Shown: positions 8,716 through 17,935, counted from the first letter of the stretch. The stretch is DNA of 64,000 nucleotides from an uncultured Roseibium sp. (GCF_947499295.1 NZ_CANMNP010000008.1:1-64000); one strand, 5' to 3'. Program-made: numbers and translations. The notes: generated from the letters alone by a model not told the origin.

Positions 8716-9459
8716 ATGTACGAGCCCAGAGGAAATGGCAAAGCAAGGTCGGTGCAATCCGTGACGTTTGCCGAGGTGGAACCTCCGGACCACTTGCGAG
8801 ACGTCGTGCATCGCTTTCTGGAACTCAGAACGAAAGAGAACCTTGGAGAGGACTACAGCTTTCACGCCCTGCCTGATGCATGTACTTATGCTGTCTTCGA
8901 CCAGCTTGATGCATCCATTGCCGGTGTGACGCGACTGCAGGCGACCTCCGAAGAACTCAATCTTGGAAAACAGTTTCACTACGTCAATATCCGGTTTTTG
9001 CCGGGGGTCTGGCAATCCGAAAAGGAAAAGAGTTCCTACGGCATGATTGCGGAGCCTTATATGGGCGACCTTCACTTGGCTGAACTCAACCATCAACTTG
9101 TCAAACAGAACGACTTCACCGCGAAACAGTCATTGCTCACCGCGTTTGTCGAGAGGCTTCTCGTCAGCGAGCATGTTGTCGCGAATCCTGTGACTGAAAA
9201 AATCTTTCGTCAGCTGGAGCAGATACACTCTGTTGCCGACATGGCTTCGTTCGCGCATTTGTCGCCGCGTCAGCTTCAACGCGTTCTGAAAAAGACGTTG
9301 GGTTTCACACCACATGATTTTCTGAAAGTGCTTCGGTTGCAGCAATCATTGAAAGGCGAGCCATCACTGTCCTATGCGGATCAGTCTCACTTCATTCATT
9401 CCTTTCGAAAGGCGACCGGATACACGCCTGCCCGATATTCCCGCAAGTTCGATGTCTGA
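8716..9459 (+). CDS. AraC-family transcriptional regulator
   Basis: A 247-aa regulator with a non-canonical sensor half (residues 15-160) and a C-terminal AraC helix-turn-helix. The signature ends FIHSFRKATGYTPARYSRKF, and the first helix-turn-helix lies in MASFAHLSPRQLQRVLKKTLG. It lies 71 nt upstream of the VOC-family gene on the same strand, with an inverted repeat between them, so it may control that gene. The start ATG has only a weak ribosome binding site. The effector is unknown. Confidence 0.85.
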   Translation: MYEPRGNGKARSVQSVTFAEVEPPDHLRDVVHRFLELRTKENLGEDYSFHALPDACTYAVFDQLDASIAGVTRLQATSEELNLGKQFHYVNIRFLPGVWQSEKEKSSYGMIAEPYMGDLHLAELNHQLVKQNDFTAKQSLLTAFVERLLVSEHVVANPVTEKIFRQLEQIHSVADMASFAHLSPRQLQRVLKKTLGFTPHDFLKVLRLQQSLKGEPSLSYADQSHFIHSFRKATGYTPARYSRKFDV

Positions 9460-9460
9460 A

Positions 9461-9486
9461 ATCTACAATACAGGCAATTTGTAGAT
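9461..9486. promoter_or_regulatory. Inverted repeat upstream of the VOC-family gene
   Basis: ATCTACAA and TTGTAGAT form a perfect 8-bp inverted repeat with a 10-nt spacer. It begins 1 nt after the AraC stop codon and ends 45 nt before the VOC start. No T-run follows, so an operator or protein-binding site is more likely than a terminator. Confidence 0.45.
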
Positions 9487-9530
9487 CGATAGGTAAATGG
9501 CATGTTCAACACGACCAAATGGAGTTGAAA

Positions 9531-9911
9531 ATGTCGAAGATGAACGCCGTTGGATGGTTTGATATTTACGTCAACGAACTGGACCGCGCAGTTGCGTTTT
9601 ATGAGCAGGTTTTCGACCAGAAGCTGGAGCCGATCGGCGACCCGACTGGCGAAAATCAGATGATGAGTTTTCCGGCCGACATGAGCGCCTATGGAGCCGG
9701 TGGCGCCTTGTCGAAGTCTGAACACGCATCCCCAGGTCCTGGTGGTACCGTTGTCTACTTTTCATCCGAAGACTGTGCTGTCGAGGAGAGCCGTGTCAGC
9801 GCTGCCGGAGGCAAGGTCATAAGGCCCAAATTTTCTATCGGAGAATATGGCTGGGTCAGCCTGTGTCAGGATACCGAAGGCAATTTCTTTGGCATCAGTT
9901 CCATGACATGA
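9531..9911 (+). CDS. VOC-family (glyoxalase/bleomycin-resistance fold) protein
   Basis: A 126-aa single-module protein with the VOC beta-alpha-beta-beta-beta pattern: GWFDIYVNELDRAVAFYEQVF at the N-terminus, VVYFSSEDCAVEESRVSAAGG in the middle and GYWV-type GEYGWVSLCQDTEGN at the end. Such proteins are metal-dependent dioxygenases, lyases or resistance proteins, or simple binders. Start at 9531 is preferred over the ATG at 9519 because GGAG sits 7 nt before it. It is downstream of an AraC gene. Substrate unknown. Confidence 0.85.
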   Translation: MSKMNAVGWFDIYVNELDRAVAFYEQVFDQKLEPIGDPTGENQMMSFPADMSAYGAGGALSKSEHASPGPGGTVVYFSSEDCAVEESRVSAAGGKVIRPKFSIGEYGWVSLCQDTEGNFFGISSMT

Positions 9912-9917
9912 CTTCGT

Positions 9918-9949
9918 TTTGCGGGGCGCTAACTCTGGAGCCCCGCAAA
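9918..9949. terminator. Stem-loop between convergent VOC and cyclase genes
   Basis: TTTGCGGGGC and GCCCCGCAAA form a 10-bp stem with a 12-nt loop. It lies between the ends of two convergent genes. Neither side has a clear T-run, so it is a terminator-like hairpin rather than a canonical one. Confidence 0.5.
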
Positions 9950-9966
9950 CCGGCGATGGAATAGCC

Positions 9967-11367
9967 TTACACGGTCCAGACGTTTATCGACGTTTCCCGG
10001 CCCCTCAGCTTGATCTGGTTTTTGGCCGAGAACTGAAATCCCGGGTCGGATGCATTCTCGGAAAGGCCGGCACGGCGCATCAGTTCTTCACTGACGACGC
10101 ATTTGCATCCTAGTTCCCGGGTCGAGGCTTCCAGCCTGCTGGCCACATTGACCGTATCGCCGACAACTGCAAACTCCAGCCGTCTCGACGGTCCGATATC
10201 GCCCAGGATTACCGGGCCGAAATGAACCCCCACCGAGACCTTGATGGGCTCTATGCCTCTGGCTTGAAGGTCCTTGTTCAAGGCTTCGGTTTCGTCAATG
10301 AGCTGCAGCGCAGCCTTCAACGCATTACCGGCGTCGCCTGATTTGGTTTCCGGCGTTCCGAAAGTCGCCATGACGCCATCGCCGAGGTATTTATCTAGCG
10401 TTCCCCCATTTTGAAAAATAGAGCGCTCCACGAAGGCATGATATTGGCGCAGGAGGTCCATGACTTCCTCAGGCGAATGATGTTCCGCAAACTGGGTGAA
10501 GCCGACAATATCCGCAAAGAGCACCGCCACTTCCTGCGTTCGAACAGCCCCGATGTCGCGATCTGTCGACGCCAGAACATCGACCAGGCTGGATGGGAAG
10601 TAGCGCGACAGGTTTGCCCTTTCCGCGGCGATACTGGCCTGCCGCATCAGGAGCTGGTTCGATCGCCACCCCTTGAGCGCCAACATGGCCGCGACGATCA
10701 GGAAAACGACAATTTCCTGAATGCGGACAGACGGGCGGACGCTATTGGGGTCCAGTTCGCTCCCCACAATCGAATGGCCTTCAAAAGCGATTGCGGCAGC
10801 TTCGCTGAGTTCAGGGATTTTCTGTCCGAAAACGGCAACATATATGAAACCGGCTAGCCAGAGCATGCCCACCCAGGTGCCGATCGCCCAGACCGTCCGC
10901 CAGGAATAGGCAAGTGTGGCAGCTGCCAGAAAAATGAAAAAGTAGATGAAATTGTCAAACCTGTAGATGAACGCGGTCGGCACGTCCTCACTGAAGAAGG
11001 GGTTGGGCGTAACAAAGAGAAGTGTCAGCAGACTGACATCCAGGAAAATGAGGCCGAGTTCCGTACGCGAATAACCGACACGTGCCAGCCGCAACTGTAG
11101 CCAGCCGAGAGCAATAAACACCGCAACCCAAGCCTCGTAGTAAAGGACACTCACGCTCGGGTTGAGAAAGGGCAGAAGGAGCGCGACAATTGACATCGCC
11201 ACGGTCCTGGCGATCACAGCGAGCCGGTGCCCTTCCATTTTTTCGATTTCGAGAGCCTGAGCCAGAAACTCGTTTGAACTGGCCTGACGCCTTTCATCAT
11301 CGCGCAATTGACGCAGTCGCGCGATAAACCTTAACGGTGAGGGTATTCTGAGAGCCGACATACTCAC
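9967..11367 (-). CDS. Membrane-bound class III adenylate/guanylate cyclase
   Basis: A 466-aa protein. Residues 48-180 hold about five membrane segments, a sixth hydrophobic segment lies near 218-232, and a class III cyclase catalytic domain spans about 275-440. The two metal-binding Asp residues are D286 (VLFADIVGFT) and D330 (YLGDGVMATFG). VVGDTVNVASRLE provides the transition-state Asn/Arg region. All residues needed for catalysis appear present. The N-terminal membrane part probably senses a signal, but no named sensor domain is recognised. It is one of two class III cyclases in the window. Choice of ATP or GTP cannot be settled here; adenylate is more usual. Confidence 0.9.
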   Translation of the reverse strand: MSMSALRIPSPLRFIARLRQLRDDERRQASSNEFLAQALEIEKMEGHRLAVIARTVAMSIVALLLPFLNPSVSVLYYEAWVAVFIALGWLQLRLARVGYSRTELGLIFLDVSLLTLLFVTPNPFFSEDVPTAFIYRFDNFIYFFIFLAAATLAYSWRTVWAIGTWVGMLWLAGFIYVAVFGQKIPELSEAAAIAFEGHSIVGSELDPNSVRPSVRIQEIVVFLIVAAMLALKGWRSNQLLMRQASIAAERANLSRYFPSSLVDVLASTDRDIGAVRTQEVAVLFADIVGFTQFAEHHSPEEVMDLLRQYHAFVERSIFQNGGTLDKYLGDGVMATFGTPETKSGDAGNALKAALQLIDETEALNKDLQARGIEPIKVSVGVHFGPVILGDIGPSRRLEFAVVGDTVNVASRLEASTRELGCKCVVSEELMRRAGLSENASDPGFQFSAKNQIKLRGRETSINVWTV

Positions 11368-11602
11368 TCCGTGTCATCGCAATCGTTCCAGTAGATATCC
11401 TCACAATTGGTTACGAAGGAAAGGAATTCCTACGCCCTGATCCGAAAAAGCCGAGCAGTGAATTGAGACAGCGTCACACATAATCGCAGGCTTCGGCGAA
11501 GGAACTGGAAGCTCTTCACGCGCCTCTGCTGGCCAGAGCGCGCGCTCTGCCATCATTTTCATAGAGATAGCCGATGTACCGCGTCGTATTGCTCGAAACC
11601 GC

Positions 11603-12370
11603 TCAGCTTGGCGTCCGTTCAGCCCAGCCTGCGAAAATCTTCTCCAAACCCACGACGATGTAATAGAGAACGATGCCAAGCAGGGCCAAAGCAATCAGAA
11701 CCGCGAACATGAGCGGGTAGTCCGAGTTGGTTTTTCCGCTGTCGAACAGCGCTCCCAGACCCCTTCCATGAGGGCTGACGATCTCCATCAGATTGGTCCC
11801 GATAAAAGCCAGCGTCACAGAGACTTTCAACGCACCGAAAAACTCAGGGAGCGTTTTCGGCAGCGCGATCTTCCAAAAAATCGTGGTCTGCGACGCACCG
11901 AGAGACCTCAAGATATCGCGATACTCAGGCTCCAGCGTGGACAATCCGATCGACACGGAAACGGCGATCGGAAAAAAGGAGATCATGAAGGCGATCAGAA
12001 CCGTATTAAAGTCGTGTGCACCGACGAACATGAGCGCGACGATGGGAACAACCGTCGCCTTCGGGACTGCGTTGAAGCCGACTAGCAACGGATAGAGCGC
12101 ATCTCTCATGGTGCGCGAGAATCCCATCACCATTCCAATTGCAATACCGACAATGACTGCCAGCAACAGTCCCACGACCGTGCGCCAAAGCGTCTGCCAG
12201 CCCATGACGAGGAACAATTCCCAGTACCGCACATAGGCAGGCCAGAGATCGCTCGGCGAAGCCATCTTGTAGTTAGGCCAGTCATTTACCCAGACAAGCG
12301 CTTCCCACAGAAGCAGGAAAACCAGCATCGCAAACAGCGGCACGATCACATTGCGCAAGCGTCCGTTCAT
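11603..12370 (-). CDS. ABC transporter permease, NitT/TauT (SsuC-like) family
   Basis: A 255-aa inner-membrane permease with about six transmembrane segments and the EAA-type loop (DILRSLGASQTTIFWKIALPKTLPEFF) that docks to the ATPase. It is the last gene of a three-gene operon (binding protein, ATPase, permease) and overlaps the ATPase gene by 4 nt. Members carry nitrate, taurine, alkanesulphonates, pyrimidines or riboflavin; the sequence does not fix the substrate. Confidence 0.9.
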   Translation of the reverse strand: MNGRLRNVIVPLFAMLVFLLLWEALVWVNDWPNYKMASPSDLWPAYVRYWELFLVMGWQTLWRTVVGLLLAVIVGIAIGMVMGFSRTMRDALYPLLVGFNAVPKATVVPIVALMFVGAHDFNTVLIAFMISFFPIAVSVSIGLSTLEPEYRDILRSLGASQTTIFWKIALPKTLPEFFGALKVSVTLAFIGTNLMEIVSPHGRGLGALFDSGKTNSDYPLMFAVLIALALLGIVLYYIVVGLEKIFAGWAERTPS

Positions 12371-13161
12371 GATGCAACCTCTTCGGGAACGCGCCCTTGG
12401 GCAATTTCAATCTGATGCCGCAGAATTGTGAGCCTTTCGGCTGCTTCTGTGGTGTAGAGCTCTTCCAGATTTGCCGGAGCTGACCGGTCGATATTCATGA
12501 CATACTGTGTGCGTGCCGGCCGCCCGGACAACACGACAACCTGATCCCCCAGAAAAATGGACTCTCTGAGATCATGAGTGATCAATACGCCGGTGAACGG
12601 TTCCTTGGCTTTCAGTTCATGCATCGTTTGCCAAAGGTCTTCTCTCGTGAAGGCATCAAGCGCGCCAAAAGGTTCATCCAGGATGAGCACCTCCGGCTGA
12701 TGCACCAGTGCCCGGCATAGGGACGCCCGCTGCCGCATGCCACCAGACAATTCCGACGGCCGCTTGTCCTCAAAACCTTCCAACCCGACCAATGACAGCA
12801 AATGCCGCGCCCGCTCTTTCGCGGCCTCGCCTTTCAAGCCGTTGGGAACAATCTCCAAAGGCAACATGACGTTCTTCAAGATAGATCGCCATTCCAATAG
12901 AACCGGATTTTGAAACGCCATGCCGACTGTCGAGCGAGGTCCTCGAACCCGTTCACCATGAAGCCAGACTTCGCCTTCATCGGGACGCATCAGCCCGGCA
13001 ATAAGGCGCGTCAACGTTGACTTACCGCAGCCGGAAGGGCCCACAACAGCGCAAAACCCGCCTTCTTCGACCGACAATTCAAGCCCATCCAGGACTGGCA
13101 ATGGCCCGGCAGCCGTCGGATAGGCATGCCGCACGCCCTTAATTTCAATCAATGCTGTCAT
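12367..13161 (-). CDS. ABC transporter ATP-binding protein, NitT/TauT family
   Basis: A 264-aa ATPase with Walker A (GPSGCGKST), signature (LSGGMRQR), Walker B (VLILDEPFGALD) and the switch His in LITHDLRES. It energises the permease encoded immediately downstream, overlapping by 4 nt. It follows the binding-protein gene, from which it is separated by a GC-rich stem-loop. Substrate not predictable. Confidence 0.93.
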   Translation of the reverse strand: MTALIEIKGVRHAYPTAAGPLPVLDGLELSVEEGGFCAVVGPSGCGKSTLTRLIAGLMRPDEGEVWLHGERVRGPRSTVGMAFQNPVLLEWRSILKNVMLPLEIVPNGLKGEAAKERARHLLSLVGLEGFEDKRPSELSGGMRQRASLCRALVHQPEVLILDEPFGALDAFTREDLWQTMHELKAKEPFTGVLITHDLRESIFLGDQVVVLSGRPARTQYVMNIDRSAPANLEELYTTEAAERLTILRHQIEIAQGRVPEEVAS

Positions 13162-13173
13162 GAGATCCTTGAT

Positions 13174-13199
13174 GGCCAGGGGGCTTGTAGCCCCCTGCC
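13174..13199 (-). repeat. Intercistronic stem-loop after the binding-protein gene
   Basis: GGCAGGGGGC and GCCCCCTGGCC pair around a 5-nt loop with one bulged C. The element lies in the 41-nt gap between the binding-protein stop and the ATPase start. No T-run follows on the minus strand. Such hairpins often protect the upstream mRNA, giving more binding protein than transporter; that role is inferred here. Confidence 0.6.
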
Positions 13200-13202
13200 T
13201 TT

Positions 13203-14213
13203 TTATTTCAAAGAAAAACCGCCTTCAGGCAGGTAAGCGTCCGTGAAATAGAGGCTGGCGTCAGGCTCATTCTGGAAGTCATAGACCGTCCCGATCTGCT
13301 CGATCGCACTGATCATGCGATCCGCATCAATACCGCCCATGCCGTTCGCGGTCGTATAGTCTGTGACGACATTGGCATCGATCGCCAGCTGCAGGCGGCG
13401 CTGCTCAAGCGCAGCATCGGCTGCCGGGTTGCGTTTGACCAGCGCAGGTATCACGGATTCGGGATCGGCGATTGCATCTTTCCAACCCATGGCAACAGCC
13501 TCAAGAAAGCTTTTGACCACTTCAGGGTTCGCAGCTGCGTATTCCGTGTTGACGATAACCGCATTGCCATAAAGATCGAGACCGTGGTCAGCCATCAAAA
13601 TGGTCGAGATGTCGTCTTCCGGAACGCCCAAGCGAACAAGGTTCAAATAAGAGCTGAACGAAAAGCCCGTGATAGACGAAACGTTTCCTTCAGCCAGCAT
13701 CGGCTCGCGGGTCGGGAACCCAACAGGCTCGACTTTGATGTCGTCCATATTGATGTTGTTTTCGGCGGCAAAAATCGGGAACTGCGCCCAGGCGCCGTCT
13801 GGTGGCGGTGCACCAAGTACCTTGCCGGCAAGGTCTCCCGGGCCTTCGACACCCAGCGACTTGCGTCCAATGACGGCAAAAGGAGGTTTGTCATAAACCA
13901 TCATCGCGGCAATGACGGGTGCGCCCGGGTTCTGGTCGATGAATTTGATCAGGCTGTTGATATCTGCAAACCCGATCGGGAATGCACCTGTTGCGACCTT
14001 CGGAATTGCATCCAGGGACCCGGACCCTGCGGTGATCTCGACGCTCAAGCCCTTCTCATCAAAGTGGCCGTTGTCAATGGCGGCAAAATAAGGCGCGGAC
14101 GGTCCTTCAAATTTCCAGTCCAGAGCAAAAGGGACAGCGGTCTTGTCACTGGCTACCGCGGCCGTTGCTCCGAATGCCACGACCGCAGCCGCGACGATTT
14201 TGCTGTAGAACAT
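13203..14213 (-). CDS. ABC transporter substrate-binding protein, NMT1/THI5-like
   Basis: A 336-aa periplasmic binding protein with a signal peptide (MFYSKIVAAAVVAFGATAAVAS). The NMT1/THI5 pattern follows: VPFALDWKFEGPSAPYFAAIDNG at the start, GSGSLDAIPKVATGAFPIGFAD for the first ligand lobe, and a hinge near TREPMLAEGN. It is first in the operon with its ATPase and permease. Relatives bind hydroxymethylpyrimidine precursors, riboflavin, taurine or nitrate. I found no TPP or FMN riboswitch upstream, so a vitamin role is unsupported. Confidence 0.88.
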   Translation of the reverse strand: MFYSKIVAAAVVAFGATAAVASDKTAVPFALDWKFEGPSAPYFAAIDNGHFDEKGLSVEITAGSGSLDAIPKVATGAFPIGFADINSLIKFIDQNPGAPVIAAMMVYDKPPFAVIGRKSLGVEGPGDLAGKVLGAPPPDGAWAQFPIFAAENNINMDDIKVEPVGFPTREPMLAEGNVSSITGFSFSSYLNLVRLGVPEDDISTILMADHGLDLYGNAVIVNTEYAAANPEVVKSFLEAVAMGWKDAIADPESVIPALVKRNPAADAALEQRRLQLAIDANVVTDYTTANGMGGIDADRMISAIEQIGTVYDFQNEPDASLYFTDAYLPEGGFSLK

Positions 14214-14733
14214 GAACGTCTCCCGTTACTTCAACTGTGCCAGCGATAAGCTGGGCCTCTACTGCGCCAAACGTTAGAGAGTGAAATCGCGATTTGCAAA
14301 TCTTTTTGGCACGTTTATTTTTTGAGCACACCCTCAGAAATAGCAGACGGGATCGTGAGCTGAGCCGGAAAGCGTTCCGAACGCAAAAACACGCACAAAA
14401 CCCTCAGGCTTGCGCCTAGCCTCAAGTCGCATGGGGACAGCGTTCCATTCCGGAAAAAGCCCCACAAACTGAAGGTTTGCCAACTCCGGTCCCCTCAATT
14501 GCGCTTTTTCCAGTTTTGCTTAACCAAATGCTACCAGCCGGTTTTGCTTCTTAAAGTTGTTTGTTTCTCAATCCACTATCCAAGCGACACCAAATTGAGC
14601 ATGCCCAGAAACTCACCTTTGGCCACGCCAGACCCACCGTTTTCGCAACCAGTTGGCATTAATCGGCCGCGCTTTACCTAAATTGCAAACCTGTCACGCA
14701 CAATCAGAGGCAATCATTGTGAAGAGGCGTCTT
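14214..14733. other. Divergent intergenic region, no gene seen
   Basis: These 520 nt separate the ABC operon (minus) from the NIT-GGDEF gene (plus). I looked for a TPP-type riboswitch ahead of the binding-protein gene and found only a partial CTGAG match. No small ORF with a good ribosome binding site is evident. Both promoters must lie here. Confidence 0.5.
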
Positions 14734-17007
14734 ATGTCATCATTTCTTGCCAATCGATCGATTGCATTCAAGCTTGCACTTGTTTGCTGGGTACCGGTCT
14801 TGGCCCTGATCGCCATAAGCGCACAGAAGATCAACACTGAATATCAGGCCTGGCAAAAGGCGGAGGCCATCGGACAAGTGCTTAATGTCGCTCCGGTCCT
14901 GTCAGATCTGATTCATGATATTCAACGCGAACGTGGATCGTCTGCAGGCTTCGTCGGCTCTCGAGGATTAGCGTTCAAAAAGTCGATAAATGGTGAAAGA
15001 TCCGAAACAGATACCGATCTGAAGAAGCTGCTGGCAACGGTTGGAACACCTTCCGGAAAACTTGCCTCCTCCAACTTCACAGACCCTTATAACGGCGCGC
15101 TCTCCGACTTGAGGAAGCTGACGAAGATCCGACAGGAAGTCGATTCATTTCAGATAACCGTGCCGGAAATTGCAAACTACTATACGGACGTCGTCGCACA
15201 GCTACTCGAAGCGATAGAACAAATGAAGCTGTCGGTCGACAACGCGGAAGTTCTGCACCAGATCTCGGCCTATATCGCGCTACAGCATGCCAAGGAACAT
15301 GCGGGCCTCGAACGCGCCATGGGTGCTGTCGGCTTCGGCTCCGGGAGCTTCGCACCGGAGATCTACCAGCGATTTTTGAGCCTTGTTGCACAACAGGACT
15401 ACATGTTTTCTCAATTCCGCCAGAACGCGCCGACCGAAGCTCTCGTCCTATTGAGCAAGTTGCAGCACGGACCATTGGAAGTTCGTGTTCAGGAGTATCG
15501 GGAAATTGCGCAGCAGAGCCCCTACGGCGGAAGCGCGCGCCTAGTATCCGGAACAGACTGGTGGGACGCAACGACTGCCCGCATCGACGTACTCAAATCA
15601 ATCGAAGACCGATTGTCACGATCGCTGCACGAATGGGCTCTGGAAGCCTGTCACCAGGCCTGGGTTTCGTTCGTTACGCTGACGACGTTTCTATTTGCAC
15701 TCGTGGCTGGCGCAAGTGTCGTTTCGCTGCTGGTATATCGAGAAATCCAGCCGCCAATCGCGCGTATCAACGCATCGATGGCCAGCTGGACAAACGACGG
15801 AACCATGCCGGACCTGAAAGAAGCGCAACGTGAAGACGGTATCGGCGAGCTTGCACGCACCTTGAATGACCTGCGTCACCGGTTGGAAGACACACGGGAG
15901 ACCGATCTGGAACGCAATGCCCGCGAACGGGCACAAACACAAGAAATGAAGCTGCTTTCCGATCTCAATGAATGGCTTCAGTCAAGTACATCGACCGACG
16001 AACTATATACGATGATTGAAACATTCATGGCGAAATTGCTGCCGGGCAGCAGCGGCAGCGTCTACGTCTATTCCAATTCGCGCGATGTTCTGGACGGGAC
16101 TTGCGCCTGGAATGGCGGTGTCCTGCACGAGCACATTCGCCCCGACGACTGCTGGTCGCTGCGTCGTGGCCGCGGCTACTCGTTCAAAACCGATGATATC
16201 AAGTTCGCCTGTGAGCACACGCAGCCTCATGACGACGGCCCTTACTATTGCATCCCGATCCTGGCACATGGCGAAACCGTTGGCATGATGCACCTGAAAC
16301 CTCTGCCGGGCATTTCGACGGATACTTTCTTCGAAAGCTATCGGCTCGCCCAGCTGGCCGCGGAACAAATCAGCCTTGCCATTGCCAACAGCAAGATGCG
16401 TGATCAACTGCACCAGCAATCCATTCGCGATCCTCTGACCGGCCTCTTCAACCGGCGGCATTTCATTGAAGTTCTGAGACGAAATGTCGAGACTTCAAAG
16501 CGCACGAAAGCGCCCTTTGTGCTGGCATCGATAGACGTCGATCACTTCAAGCGGTTCAATGACAACCACGGACATGACGCAGGCGACATGGTTCTGCGCG
16601 CTGTCGGGGCGACGCTGGAACAGGCATGCGGCGTTGAAGAATTGCCATGCCGAATTGGCGGCGAGGAGTTCATGCTGCTCTTGTCTGAGACAACATTGGA
16701 AGCAGCTGAAAACCGCGCCGAGGACATCCGTCAACTGATCGAAAAAATCAGCGTTCGCTATGGCGAAAAGTCCCTGCCGAAGATAACCATTTCCGTCGGA
16801 CTGTCTGCATTTCCTGATCATGGGTCACTGCCGCAGGATCTTATGCAGACGGCAGACGATGCCCTTTACAAATCAAAGGCGGCTGGACGAAATCAGGTCA
16901 CCGTTGCCAATCTGGTGAAAGACGTTCCAGATCAGCCAACCGTCGATTTTGAAAAGGTCAAGGAAGAGCTGATCGACCACGTTGACCAGCGGGTTGCAAA
17001 AATCTAG
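14734..17007 (+). CDS. NIT-HAMP-GAF-GGDEF diguanylate cyclase
   Basis: A 757-aa membrane signalling protein. After one N-terminal membrane segment comes a periplasmic NIT (nitrate/nitrite-sensing) domain with the typical LIHDIQRERGSSAGFVGSRG stretch. A second membrane segment near 315-340 leads to HAMP, a GAF-like domain (about 420-580) and a GGDEF domain with an intact GGEEF motif near 642-646. It should make cyclic di-GMP. The RxxD inhibitory site is absent: the position five residues before GGEEF reads GVEE. I start at the ATG at 14734 (GAGG upstream, hydrophobic N-terminus follows) rather than at 14653. NIT domains are named for nitrate binding, but many members are untested. Confidence 0.88.
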   Translation: MSSFLANRSIAFKLALVCWVPVLALIAISAQKINTEYQAWQKAEAIGQVLNVAPVLSDLIHDIQRERGSSAGFVGSRGLAFKKSINGERSETDTDLKKLLATVGTPSGKLASSNFTDPYNGALSDLRKLTKIRQEVDSFQITVPEIANYYTDVVAQLLEAIEQMKLSVDNAEVLHQISAYIALQHAKEHAGLERAMGAVGFGSGSFAPEIYQRFLSLVAQQDYMFSQFRQNAPTEALVLLSKLQHGPLEVRVQEYREIAQQSPYGGSARLVSGTDWWDATTARIDVLKSIEDRLSRSLHEWALEACHQAWVSFVTLTTFLFALVAGASVVSLLVYREIQPPIARINASMASWTNDGTMPDLKEAQREDGIGELARTLNDLRHRLEDTRETDLERNARERAQTQEMKLLSDLNEWLQSSTSTDELYTMIETFMAKLLPGSSGSVYVYSNSRDVLDGTCAWNGGVLHEHIRPDDCWSLRRGRGYSFKTDDIKFACEHTQPHDDGPYYCIPILAHGETVGMMHLKPLPGISTDTFFESYRLAQLAAEQISLAIANSKMRDQLHQQSIRDPLTGLFNRRHFIEVLRRNVETSKRTKAPFVLASIDVDHFKRFNDNHGHDAGDMVLRAVGATLEQACGVEELPCRIGGEEFMLLLSETTLEAAENRAEDIRQLIEKISVRYGEKSLPKITISVGLSAFPDHGSLPQDLMQTADDALYKSKAAGRNQVTVANLVKDVPDQPTVDFEKVKEELIDHVDQRVAKI

Positions 17008-17114
17008 ACCCTCACGATGGCGCAAACACCGTTCTCGTCAGACGATTTCACCAAAAGCGCATTAACCTGCGCCAAACGAATGAAACAAGGCATTACTCAA
17101 ACAAATGCGTCTTC

Positions 17115-17621
17115 ATGATTGTTTTTGAAACTGTGCGCATAAAGGTCCGGAAATGGCGCCTCAGCGACTTTGACACCTTGCTTGCAGTCTATGGCAACCC
17201 GGACGTCTGTAGATACATTGATGACGGATCGCCTCTCTCACCGGACGAGGCCAGAGCCTGGTTGTCGGTCACTGAGAACAATTATGAAAAGCGCGGTTAT
17301 GGAATGTGGGCTCTGACTTCAAGAGACACCGGCGCAACGATCGGCTTTGGAGGTCTGGTGCATCCCGGCAATCAGAAAACTCCTGAAGTCAAATACGCCC
17401 TTGATGTAAATTTCTGGCGGCAAGGCTTCGCGACGGAATTCGTGTCTGCCGCATGCAGTCATGGATTTGACTGCTTCGCCTTGAACTCCATTATCGCAAC
17501 CGTTGCTGCGGAAAACGGAGCATCAATTCATGTTCTCGAGAAATGCGGTTTCAGCGCCACGGGAAACCAGTTGGAGAGCGACGGTTCGATCACTCGCATC
17601 TTCCAAAAAACGGCAATCTGA
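17115..17621 (+). CDS. GNAT N-acetyltransferase, RimJ/RimL-like
   Basis: A 168-aa GNAT protein. IKVRKWRLSDFDTLLAVYGNPDV begins the fold, GFGGLVHPG forms the central strands, VKYALDVNFWRQGFATE is the acetyl-CoA-binding segment, and NGASIHVLEKCGFSATG ends the domain. Relatives acetylate N-terminal amines of ribosomal proteins or small molecules. It is monocistronic and converges on a small acidic gene. The start is the only well-placed ATG; the ribosome binding site is weak. Confidence 0.85.
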   Translation: MIVFETVRIKVRKWRLSDFDTLLAVYGNPDVCRYIDDGSPLSPDEARAWLSVTENNYEKRGYGMWALTSRDTGATIGFGGLVHPGNQKTPEVKYALDVNFWRQGFATEFVSAACSHGFDCFALNSIIATVAAENGASIHVLEKCGFSATGNQLESDGSITRIFQKTAI

Positions 17622-17653
17622 GTTTTGGGATTGGTCTGCGCCGCTAAGGCTCC

Positions 17654-17935
17654 TCAGAAGAATCCGAAGTCATCGAAACTGTTCGGCGCATCCTTATCGG
17701 TTACTAAGGACTGGGCTTCGCCGGAACTGGAATGACCACCTGTCTGGCCAGGTTTCCAAATAGGAGGATGCATGGTTTCGATCGGGATCCACTCCCCGCC
17801 TTCTGCATCTTCGTCCGCGGACACGCCGCTGAAATCAAATCTGTCTTCTTCAGAATTGCTCCCGGAAGTCCTGTCGTCTGCATTCAGGTCGCTTACTTTG
17901 TAAGATGTAATAAATGTGTTTGATACGCGGGGCAT
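17654..17935 (-). CDS. Small acidic protein of unknown function
   Basis: A 93-aa protein, not recognised. It begins MPRVSNTFITSYKVSDL, is rich in Asp, Glu and Ser over residues 20-50, contains the Trp/Pro segment GGEWIPIETMHPPIWKPGQ, and ends in FDDFGFF. AGGAGAG sits 8-9 nt before the second ATG, which I use as start; the ATG two codons earlier is too close to that site. The acidic, low-complexity make-up suggests a largely disordered protein. It has no signal peptide or membrane segment. It lies between GNAT (convergent) and the IlvD-type operon. Confidence 0.6.
   Translation of the reverse strand: MPRVSNTFITSYKVSDLNADDRTSGSNSEEDRFDFSGVSADEDAEGGEWIPIETMHPPIWKPGQTGGHSSSGEAQSLVTDKDAPNSFDDFGFF

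Noticed and set aside
14214..14400. Possible TPP riboswitch ahead of the NMT1-like transporter
   Set aside because: Only a CTGAGGGTG match is present. The remaining conserved parts of the TPP aptamer are missing.
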